Origin: Bacteroidota bacterium
Lineage (GTDB): Bacteria; Bacteroidota; Ignavibacteria; UBA10030; BY39
Reading direction: 5' to 3'
NCBI GenBank assembly: GCA_018830765.1
Contig: JAHJRJ010000100.1
Span: 1-13,423 of the forward strand
Length of the DNA: 13,423 nt
Below the pieces are notes generated by a model. That model ran no database searches. It was not told where the DNA came from and was given only the letters and a program-made list of their open reading frames with translations. A program made the position numbers and the translations under genes. Positions 7,408 through 12,986 of this stretch are shown in pieces (the first letter of the stretch is position 1; each line of letters begins with the position of its first letter).

Positions 7408-8388
7408 AACGACAACAACATTATTAAAAAAGCAAAAGATGTAATCCGAATCGAAGCGGAGGCAGTAGCCCGGCTCGAAGCGCGTATTGACGAAAGTTTC
7501 GTAAAAGCTGTTGAACAAATATATAATTCAAAAGGCAGAATAATTGTAACGGGCATGGGCAAATCAGGGATTATAGCACGCAAGATTGTAGCCACGATGA
7601 ATTCAACTGGAACTCCGGCAATATTTCTACATCCGTCGGACGCCGTCCACGGTGATTTAGGTATCGTACGCAAAGAAGATGTCGTAATCTGCATCTCAAA
7701 GAGCGGCGATACGGATGAGATTCAACAACTAATTCCTATGTTTAAACGTATAGGAGTTCCAATAATTTCTATCGTCGGCAATCTAAACTCCAGCTTAGCA
7801 CGATATTCCGATATAATTTTAGATGTAAGCGTAAAAGAAGAAGCTTGTCCGCTTGACTTAGCTCCTACCGCCTCCACTACTGCGGCGTTAGCTCTTGGCG
7901 ATGCTTTGGCGATCGCCTTGCTCGAAAATCACAATTTTAGCCGTGAAGAATTTGCGTTGTATCATCCCGGCGGGAATCTTGGGAAGCGGTTAATCCTGGA
8001 AATCGAAGAAATAATGGTAAAAGATGAAAATGTTCCAAGAGTTACATTTGACTATTCTTTGAAGGATGTCATCATTGAGATAACTTCCAAACGACTCGGC
8101 GCAACCTGCGTTGTGGACAGCGAAGGAATATTAATCGGAATTATTACAGATGGTGATTTGAGAAGGATGCTTCAAAAGACAACGGATTTTTCAAATTTAA
8201 CTGCAGCAAATATTATGACGAAGAATCCGAAAGTGATTAAAAAAAATATATTAGCAGCATTAGCAATTCAGGAGATGGAATCCTACAACATCACACAATT
8301 AATCGTTGTGGATGACGATAAAAAACCAATCGGTATGGTACATCTTCACGATCTGGTAAAAGCCGGCTTAAGCACAGAGGTCGAATAG
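7405..8388 (+). CDS. kdsD: Arabinose-5-phosphate isomerase (KdsD/KpsF)
   Basis: Interconverts D-ribulose 5-phosphate and D-arabinose 5-phosphate, supplying the KdsA substrate. The 327 residues have the standard layout: a SIS sugar-isomerase domain (~40-180) and two CBS domains (~204-260 and ~268-325) that probably sense a ligand. Active-site residues Lys53 (TGMGKSG), Glu105, Glu146 and His187 (YHPGGNLG) sit at a constant offset of 6 from E. coli KdsD Lys59, Glu111, Glu152 and His193. HPSDAVHGDLG (76-86) is the typical phosphosugar-binding segment. It starts at TTG with a good ribosome site. The stop TAG (8386-8388) shares a base with the GTG start of the next frame, and GAGG inside its last codons is the ribosome site for that gene, so it is translationally coupled to lptC. 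Confidence 0.95.
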   Translation: MNDNNIIKKAKDVIRIEAEAVARLEARIDESFVKAVEQIYNSKGRIIVTGMGKSGIIARKIVATMNSTGTPAIFLHPSDAVHGDLGIVRKEDVVICISKSGDTDEIQQLIPMFKRIGVPIISIVGNLNSSLARYSDIILDVSVKEEACPLDLAPTASTTAALALGDALAIALLENHNFSREEFALYHPGGNLGKRLILEIEEIMVKDENVPRVTFDYSLKDVIIEITSKRLGATCVVDSEGILIGIITDGDLRRMLQKTTDFSNLTAANIMTKNPKVIKKNILAALAIQEMESYNITQLIVVDDDKKPIGMVHLHDLVKAGLSTEVE

Positions 8389-8390
8389 TG
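8376..8390 (+). promoter_or_regulatory. Shine-Dalgarno and GTG start coupling lptC to kdsD
   Basis: AGAGG (8376-8380) is placed 7 nt before GTG (8388-8390), which overlaps the kdsD stop as TAGTG. This arrangement is the usual mark of translational coupling. It supports 8388 as the ancestral lptC start even though the signal sequence lies about 105 codons downstream. Confidence 0.65.
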
Positions 8391-9242
8391 AACAGACACT
8401 TTGCAAGTAAACCCCGTTCACGGGGTAAACTACCACCGCCAATCTACGATTCCGTAGGAAAGGCGGTGGCTTTTAATAATGAACCCCGATTTTATCGGGG
8501 CGAATGTCGAACCCCGATTTTATCGGGGCGAACATCGAACCGCAGAATGTCGAAGTATTTTCAACTAATTCGTAATTCAATATTCAGCATTCGACATTCG
8601 ATATTCAAAAAAAAGACAAAGCCAACTTTACATTACCACCGTCAAAGACGGTGGTTTTCTAAGTTGAATAAAATTCACCATTCAGCACTCGGCGCTCACT
8701 GCTCACTGCTCATCACTCTCAGCTTTTTACTCCTCGCTCTCAGCTTTCTTTCTTGCGAAGAAAAGATTAAACCGGCAGTAACTAACACAAACTACGGACA
8801 AAATGTACCGGTTCAAGAAAGTTGGAACTCGCGGATAACATTTACACAAGAAGGAAGATTAGTTGCCGTCGTTAAAAGCGGACATATTGCAGTTTATGAA
8901 GATAAGCGAGAGACGATTTTAAGCGAAGGTGTACGCGTGGAGTTTTATAATGATACCGGAGAACGAACTTCCGTTTTGACTTCAGAAAAAGGGAAAGTAT
9001 TTGACGCAACGCGTGACTTGGAGGCAACAGAAAATGTTGTTATCGTCTCGGATAGCAGCCAGACGACGTTAAGAACACAAAAGTTATCGTGGACAAATAG
9101 CACAAAAAAAATTCACTCCAACGAGTATGTAGAAATTGATGCACCTAACGAAAAAATTCGCGGTCTGGGTTTTGAATCTGATCAAAATCTACAAAACTAT
9201 AAAATATTTCGCGTAACCGGACAGGTCGAAAATATAAAATAA
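8388..9242 (+). CDS. lptC: LPS export ABC transporter periplasmic protein LptC, with repeat-derived N-terminal extension
   Basis: LptC is anchored in the inner membrane and passes LPS from the LptB2FG transporter to LptA. The conserved LptC fold spans residues ~130-284, from NYGQNVPVQESWNSRITFTQ through VEFYNDTGERTSVLTSEKG and LSWTNSTKKIHSNEYVEID to the end. Just before it is a hydrophobic run (LLITLSFLLLALSFLSC, 107-123) with a lipobox-like LSFLSC, so Cys123 may be lipidated. The first ~105 residues are basic, low in similarity to anything I know, and encoded by stacked palindromes, yet contain no stop. Two readings are possible. Translation may begin at the well-placed GTG (8388), giving an extended uncleaved anchor. 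Or it may begin internally, for example at TTG 8664 (Leu93), preceded by GGTGG at 8650-8654. The stop shares one base with the ATG of lptA. Family assignment is secure; the N terminus is not. Confidence 0.88.
   Translation: MNRHFASKPRSRGKLPPPIYDSVGKAVAFNNEPRFYRGECRTPILSGRTSNRRMSKYFQLIRNSIFSIRHSIFKKKTKPTLHYHRQRRWFSKLNKIHHSALGAHCSLLITLSFLLLALSFLSCEEKIKPAVTNTNYGQNVPVQESWNSRITFTQEGRLVAVVKSGHIAVYEDKRETILSEGVRVEFYNDTGERTSVLTSEKGKVFDATRDLEATENVVIVSDSSQTTLRTQKLSWTNSTKKIHSNEYVEIDAPNEKIRGLGFESDQNLQNYKIFRVTGQVENIK
8407..8430. repeat. CCCG...CGGG palindrome with GTAAAC flanks in the lptC frame
   Basis: ACCCCG (8411-8416), loop TTCA, CGGGGT (8421-8426). The direct repeats GTAAAC at 8407-8412 and 8425-8430 give an 18-nt unit, the same plan as the peptidase copy. 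Confidence 0.75.
8433..8469. repeat. Two-tier palindrome CCACCGCC/GGCGGTGG in the lptC frame
   Basis: The outer arms CCACCGCC (8433-8440) and GGCGGTGG (8462-8469) enclose a second stem, CTACG (8444-8448) and CGTAG (8453-8457). It is preceded by TA and followed by CTTTT, like the shorter palindrome at 8635-8655, so both may belong to one family. Confidence 0.75.
8481..8540. repeat. Two tandem copies of the CCCCGATTTTATCGGGG element
   Basis: The palindrome occurs at 8484-8500 and 8512-8528 in units of 28 nt. The units read GAAC + palindrome core + GCGAATGTC and then GAAC + core + GCGAACATC, and a third GAAC follows at 8537-8540. The 17-mer is identical to that in the S46 peptidase gene. Confidence 0.85.
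8545..8599. repeat. Inverted repeat GAATGTCGAA / TTCGACATTC
   Basis: The arms at 8545-8554 and 8590-8599 are perfectly complementary over 10 bp, with a 35-nt AT-rich loop made of TTCAATATTCAGCATTCG-like filler. It lies in the open frame upstream of the lptC signal sequence. Confidence 0.6.
8635..8655. repeat. Perfect hairpin ACCACCGTC / GACGGTGGT
   Basis: A 9-bp stem with an AAA loop. Its 3' arm supplies the GGTGG that precedes the possible internal TTG start of lptC at 8664, so folding of this hairpin could hide that ribosome site. Confidence 0.7.
8694..8747 (+). repeat. Tandem repeats encoding the LptC signal sequence
   Basis: GCTCACT is repeated at 8694-8700 and 8701-8707, followed by GCTCATC. 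CTCTCAGCTTT then occurs at 8716-8726 and 8737-8747, a period of 21 nt (7 codons). The second pair encodes TLSFLLL and ALSFLSC, the hydrophobic core and lipobox. Confidence 0.75.
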
Positions 9243-10579
9243 TGCTTCGGACTTCTTTTAAATACACAATTTGGCTAATATTTCTTTCCCTCCCGTCTAA
9301 TATCTTTTCGCAACAAGATGACCGCGTAATCATTTTGAATCGTGCCGATAGTTTAGTCGGAAAAGTCGTAAACGGCGAAAACATACGCGAGCTGATCGGT
9401 AATGTTATGTTTTCACAAGGGAAAGTTGTAGTTAACTGCGACCGCGCGATCCAAAATTTCAAAACCAACAAAATACAACTTACCGGCAACGTGATTGTTC
9501 GCGACGATTCATCAACGCTCTACGGCAAGCGCGGCATCTATCACAGCAACGATAAGGTTTCGGAGGCTTTTGACGGCGTTCAAATAGAGGAAGGCACGCA
9601 AAAACTGAGCGCCGACTATGCAAAATATTTTATTGATGAGCGAAAAATTTACTTCAAGGGGAATGTTCTCGTGCAAGACACTGCTACACGACTCGTATCT
9701 GATGAATTAACTTATTTCCGTACTGATAAGAAAACGATTGCAGTATCGAATGTAAAAATTTCGCAATTCAAAAATAATATGATCGTTTATGGAAATTACT
9801 TTAAAAATTTTAATAAACGTAGTTTTATCACAAATTCACCACGCGTAGTACAAATCGACACCGCCAAAGACGGCTCAAGTGATACGCTTATAATTGTAAG
9901 TAAAGAGATACATTCATTTCAGGATACGGTAGAAAGTTTTCTCGCTATCGATAACGTTATAATTAAAAGAGGAACCGTTACGTCTGAATCAGGAACGGCG
10001 GTATATTACACTGACTACGACAGCATTATTCTTCGCAACAAGCCTTTTATATGGTACGACCAAACACAAGTCAGCGGAGACTCGATTTTCATCAAGTTGC
10101 AAAACAGAAAGTTAGATAAAGTATATGTGGTGGGAAATGCTTTTGCTATTTCGCGCAGCGACTCAATCCTTAGAAATCGCTTCGACCAGATGAGCGGCGA
10201 AAATATTACCATGACTTTTTCGGAAGATAAAATTCAAAACATAACCGTTGACGTTACTGCCACGAGTTTGTATTACCTATATGAGGAGTCGCTCGACGAG
10301 TCGAGTCGTCGACCTTCAGCAAAAGATTCTACCATAATTTTAAGAAGTCCTAACGGACTTAATAGAACTACAGGCGATCAAATTATAATTTCTTTTATAG
10401 ATAAGAGTGTAGATAAGATAAAAATAATCGGCGGCGTCGAAGGTGTTTACGTTCCGGAAAATATAGTAAGAGGAAAAGAAGCGGACTACAATCTCGCAGG
10501 ATTTAATTGGCGCGAAGTGAAGCCGGCTCTCCCACCTAACCCTTTCGCAGAATTACAGAGAACAATATCAAACAAATAA
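9242..10579 (+). CDS. lptA: OstA-like LPS-transport periplasmic protein (LptA family, long form)
   Basis: The periplasmic bridge protein of LPS transport, placed between LptC and the outer-membrane LptD. A signal peptide spans residues 1-23 (core IWLIFLSLPSNIFS, cleaved before QQDD). The following 420 residues are rich in the repeating beta-strand pattern of OstA domains: RELIGNVMFSQGKVVVNCDRA, QLTGNVIVRDDSSTLYGKRGIYHS, LSADYAKYFIDERKIYFKGNVLVQD, and again near the C terminus with TTGDQIIISF and VRGKEADYNL. At 445 residues it is far longer than E. coli LptA (about 185), as is common for OstA-like proteins of Bacteroidota relatives, and it lacks the LptD barrel. It overlaps lptC by 1 nt and its stop abuts the lptB start. 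The symbol follows position and domain type; a generic OstA-like name is safer if function is disputed. Confidence 0.85.
   Translation: MLRTSFKYTIWLIFLSLPSNIFSQQDDRVIILNRADSLVGKVVNGENIRELIGNVMFSQGKVVVNCDRAIQNFKTNKIQLTGNVIVRDDSSTLYGKRGIYHSNDKVSEAFDGVQIEEGTQKLSADYAKYFIDERKIYFKGNVLVQDTATRLVSDELTYFRTDKKTIAVSNVKISQFKNNMIVYGNYFKNFNKRSFITNSPRVVQIDTAKDGSSDTLIIVSKEIHSFQDTVESFLAIDNVIIKRGTVTSESGTAVYYTDYDSIILRNKPFIWYDQTQVSGDSIFIKLQNRKLDKVYVVGNAFAISRSDSILRNRFDQMSGENITMTFSEDKIQNITVDVTATSLYYLYEESLDESSRRPSAKDSTIILRSPNGLNRTTGDQIIISFIDKSVDKIKIIGGVEGVYVPENIVRGKEADYNLAGFNWREVKPALPPNPFAELQRTISNK
10293..10312. repeat. Near-palindrome inside lptA
   Basis: TCGACGA (10293-10299) and TCGTCGA (10306-10312) are perfect 7-bp inverted arms around GTCGAG. 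They encode part of a polar segment, ESLDESSRR, between OstA-like strands. It may be chance, or another palindrome in a tolerant loop. Confidence 0.4.
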
Positions 10580-11317
10580 ATGGAAAAAATTCTTTACTCA
10601 AAAAATCTTTTCAAACGATATAAAAAAAGATACGTCGTTAAAGACGTCAGCATCGAAGTCAAACAAGGTGAAGTAGTCGGCTTGCTCGGTCCGAATGGCG
10701 CGGGAAAAACTACAACATTTTATATGATTGTCGGGATGATAAAACCGACCGACGGCAAAGTTTTCATGAACGATACCGAAATCACAAAGCAGGCAATGTA
10801 TAAAAGGGCTCGCATGGGAATCGGTTATCTGCCGCAGGAAGCGTCGGTATTTCGTAAATTATCCGTCCAAGACAACATTACGGCTGTTCTTCAAATGATG
10901 AATTTGATTGCCAAAGCAAGAGAAGAACGCTGCAATCAACTGATGGAGGATTTTGGACTTACACACGTTGCAAAGAGTAAAGGTTATATGCTATCGGGGG
11001 GAGAGCGCCGCCGCGTCGAAATCGCTCGCGCATTAGCTACCAACCCAAAATTTATACTGCTCGATGAACCGTTTGCCGGCATCGACCCGATTGCTGTTGA
11101 AGATATTATGAAAATCGTTCACGACTTAAAGAATAGAAACATCGGCGTGTTGGTAACCGACCACAACGTGCACGAAACTCTTTCCATCACTGACAGGTCG
11201 TATTTACTCTTCGAGGGTGAGATTTTAAAAGCCGGAACAGCAGAATACTTAGCAAACGACGAAGAAGCGCGCCGGCTGTATTTAGGAGAGAAGTTTAAGT
11301 TAGATAGATATGAATAG
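10580..11317 (+). CDS. lptB: LPS export ABC transporter ATP-binding protein LptB
   Basis: The cytoplasmic ATPase that powers LPS extraction from the inner membrane together with LptF and LptG, which are not in this window. All nucleotide-binding motifs are intact: Walker A GPNGAGKTT (37-45), Q-loop Gln86 in YLPQEASVF, signature LSGGE (138-142), Walker B FILLDEP with catalytic Glu163, and switch His195 in TDHNVHETL. The 245-residue length and the LPQEASVFRKLSV and LSGGERRRVEIARAL blocks are typical of LptB rather than of amino-acid importer ATPases. The ATG follows the lptA stop with no gap. The last 8 nt overlap the methyltransferase start (ATGAATAG). Confidence 0.96.
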   Translation: MEKILYSKNLFKRYKKRYVVKDVSIEVKQGEVVGLLGPNGAGKTTTFYMIVGMIKPTDGKVFMNDTEITKQAMYKRARMGIGYLPQEASVFRKLSVQDNITAVLQMMNLIAKAREERCNQLMEDFGLTHVAKSKGYMLSGGERRRVEIARALATNPKFILLDEPFAGIDPIAVEDIMKIVHDLKNRNIGVLVTDHNVHETLSITDRSYLLFEGEILKAGTAEYLANDEEARRLYLGEKFKLDRYE

Positions 11318-12413
11318 AATTCTAATTATTAATAAATCGAGGGTAATTGAGATTTTAAATAAAATTTACTCAATTGAAAACTTACAAAAGCTTCGCGCCG
11401 AATTATCTCGTTTAAAAAATAATTTAATCCGCCGAAGGCGGACAGAAACTGATAACGATGGTGTTTTGAACGTGGACGAGAACGGAGACACAATAAAATT
11501 AGAACAGAAATATCTTCTTAACGAGATTAAACAAATTGAAGAAACTCAAACACTCGAGAGAACAAAATATTATATCGAACGGCTTAAAAAAGGTATAGCT
11601 GAAATAAAAACCAGTAAAATTAATGATATTAATCTTAATCGCTGGAAGGAATACGACGAAATCTTAACTGATAGCTTATGGGTTTTATCCAAGCGCGATT
11701 CTACAGGTCCACATTCGGCATGGTATTGGGGAAACTTCATTCCACAAATTCCCCATCAGATGATTCTGCGATATACCAAAAAATCTGAATGGGTTCTCGA
11801 CCCTTTCGTCGGCAGCGGAACAACTCTGATAGAGTGTAAGCTATTAAATAGAAATGGAATAGGCATTGAACTTCAACCAGAGATTGCAAGTAAAGCAATC
11901 GAACAGATTAATAAAGGAAATAATTCTGAATCAAATGTTTTTATTGAAGTCGGAGATAGTGCAGAAGTAAATTATCAGCAGCTTTTAGGAAAATACGGTA
12001 TAAAATCAGTTCAATTATTGTTGATGCATCCACCCTATCACGACATTATAAAATTCAGTGATAATCCGAATGATTTATCTAATCAAAAATCAACGCAGGC
12101 ATTCGTTGATCTTTTTTGTAAAGTCGTTGATAAAACCTATGAAGTTCTTGACAAAGGAAGATATTTTATACTCGTTATCGGTGATAAATATTCAAAGGGG
12201 AAATGGATTCCACTCGGTTTCATGCTAATGCAGGAAGTATTAAAGCGGGGCTATTTTCTAAAGAGTATTGTAGTAAAAAATTTTGATGAAACAACCGGTA
12301 AACGGAATCAAAAAGACCTTTGGCGGTACAGGGCTTTAGTAGGTGGATTTTATATATTCAAACACGAGTACATTTTCGTATTTAAAAAAGAGAAAGAATC
12401 GAATAATGACTAA
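11310..12413 (+). CDS. Putative DNA (N4-cytosine or N6-adenine) methyltransferase
   Basis: An SAM-dependent DNA methyltransferase-like protein of 367 residues. The AdoMet-binding motif I DPFVGSGTT (164-172) follows the target-side segment HSAWYWGNFIPQIPHQMILRY (135-155), and GIGIELQPE (183-191) forms the acidic end of strand 2. The catalytic motif IV appears as HPPY (240-243, LLLMHPPYHDIIKF); most amino-methyltransferases have D, N or S in place of the His. The N-terminal ~100 residues are charged and probably helical or coiled coil. They include RRRR (41-44), encoded by a short palindrome. The start overlaps lptB by 8 nt and lacks a good Shine-Dalgarno sequence, so translation probably depends on coupling. 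No restriction endonuclease gene is adjacent. It could be an orphan epigenetic methylase or the remnant of a restriction-modification system; target base and site are unknown. Confidence 0.8.
   Translation: MNRILIINKSRVIEILNKIYSIENLQKLRAELSRLKNNLIRRRRTETDNDGVLNVDENGDTIKLEQKYLLNEIKQIEETQTLERTKYYIERLKKGIAEIKTSKINDINLNRWKEYDEILTDSLWVLSKRDSTGPHSAWYWGNFIPQIPHQMILRYTKKSEWVLDPFVGSGTTLIECKLLNRNGIGIELQPEIASKAIEQINKGNNSESNVFIEVGDSAEVNYQQLLGKYGIKSVQLLLMHPPYHDIIKFSDNPNDLSNQKSTQAFVDLFCKVVDKTYEVLDKGRYFILVIGDKYSKGKWIPLGFMLMQEVLKRGYFLKSIVVKNFDETTGKRNQKDLWRYRALVGGFYIFKHEYIFVFKKEKESNND
11428..11442. repeat. Short palindrome TCCGCCGAAGGCGGA inside the methyltransferase gene
   Basis: Two 6-bp perfect arms around GAA. 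It encodes IRRRR in an AT-rich, Asn/Lys-rich surrounding, so local base composition jumps here. It is a plausible further case of a palindromic element tolerated in a coding region. Confidence 0.6.
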
Positions 12414-12473
12414 GCATCCGTTCAACTTTACTGATGTTACGCAGACATAATAAAAATTGATAAAAAACTGCAA

Positions 12474-12500
12474 GAAACGTAAAACGTTTCAAGAACGTTC
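12474..12500. repeat. Adjacent palindromes GAAACGT-AAA-ACGTTTC and GAACGTTC
   Basis: A perfect 7-bp inverted repeat (12474-12480 and 12484-12490) is followed two bases later by an 8-bp palindrome (12493-12500). They share the ACGTT core. They could be operator-like sites or the foot of a larger structured region. Confidence 0.55.
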
Positions 12501-12509
12501 TCTCAATAC

Positions 12510-12546
12510 CCCGCCCGAATCCCGAAAGCATTCGGGACGGGGCGGG
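12510..12546. repeat. Nested GC-rich hairpin
   Basis: The outer stem CCCGCCC (12510-12516) pairs with GGGCGGG (12540-12546). The inner stem TCCCGAA (12520-12526) pairs with TTCGGGA (12531-12537) around AGCA. The small asymmetric internal loop fits one palindrome having inserted into another. No T-run follows, so it is not a classical terminator, though it may still protect or end the upstream transcript. Confidence 0.7.
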
Positions 12547-12757
12547 TGCTCCGTCTCCCCGATGAGAAAATATCAGGGCAGGTTGACTACGCTAGTTGAG
12601 AAACAGTAAAAATCAGCCGGTTTTCCAGTGTTTTCTAACGCAAGTCAGAAAAAGTATCGAGAAAACCTAATTTTGCAGAGAACAGACTTACTCACAAATG
12701 ACATGAAATTTAAAAGCGATAAAAAAATTTGATATATTTTTAAAAAAGGATTTTATT

Positions 12758-12958
12758 ATGCGACAAGTTATTATTTATCCAGGGGAAGATGGTTATTGGG
12801 TGGCTGAGTGCCCAAGCCTTCCAGGCTGTATCAGTCAGGGAAAAACAAAGGAAGAAGCAATAATTAACATCAAAGAAGCAATTAAAATATGTATAGCTAC
12901 ACTTGAAGAAGATAAATTACCCGTACCAGTTGGCATTGAAATAATTAATAGGAATTAA
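12758..12958 (+). CDS. HicB-like antitoxin-family small protein, without adjacent HicA
   Basis: A 66-residue protein of the HicB N-terminal fold (UPF0150 type). The conserved pattern is clear: a strand with the GEDGYWVAECPSLPGC motif (9-24), SQGKTKEEAIINIKEAI (26-42) and a short C-terminal tail. HicB proteins neutralise the HicA mRNA interferase and often carry a DNA-binding C-terminal domain; this one has the fold only and is at the short end of the family. AGGA about 9 nt upstream of the ATG supports the start. There is no HicA-like frame in the 344 bp before it or the 28 bp after it, so it is an orphan here. It may act with a distant HicA or have another role. Confidence 0.85.
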   Translation: MRQVIIYPGEDGYWVAECPSLPGCISQGKTKEEAIINIKEAIKICIATLEEDKLPVPVGIEIINRN

Positions 12959-12986
12959 TAATAAACTTTTAATTAAGGAGATCGAT

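Larger units (their letters stand above)
12414..12757. other. Gene-free stretch with several palindromes
   Basis: I see no convincing gene on either strand in these 344 bases. They hold a chain of inverted repeats (12474-12490, 12493-12500, 12510-12546). A weaker nested pair follows: GGTTTTC at 12619-12625 with GAAAACC at 12661-12667, and TTTTCT at 12631-12636 with AGAAAA at 12647-12652. The last ~50 bases are very AT-rich and should contain the hicB promoter, but no box stands out. A decayed gene or a structured RNA is possible. Confidence 0.6.

Noticed and set aside
8481..8540. Tandem 28-nt repeats as a CRISPR array
   Set aside because: Only two full units, and they are contiguous with no unique spacers; no cas genes are nearby.
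8388..8550. A separate small gene upstream of lptC made of the repeat-rich region
   Set aside because: The frame runs unbroken into LptC and the sequence is palindromic filler; no independent stop or protein-like pattern.
11310..12413. Complete restriction-modification system
   Set aside because: Only the methyltransferase-like gene is present; neighbours are lptB and a gene-free stretch.
12510..12546. Rho-independent terminator after the methyltransferase
   Set aside because: The stem is strong but is followed by GTGCTCCGTC with no T-run, and it starts nearly 100 bp past the stop; listed as a palindromic repeat instead.
12414..12757. Decayed hicA toxin gene next to hicB
   Set aside because: I could find no HicA-like residues (such as the GSHxxY/F-type motif) in the readable frames; the region is palindromes and AT-rich DNA.
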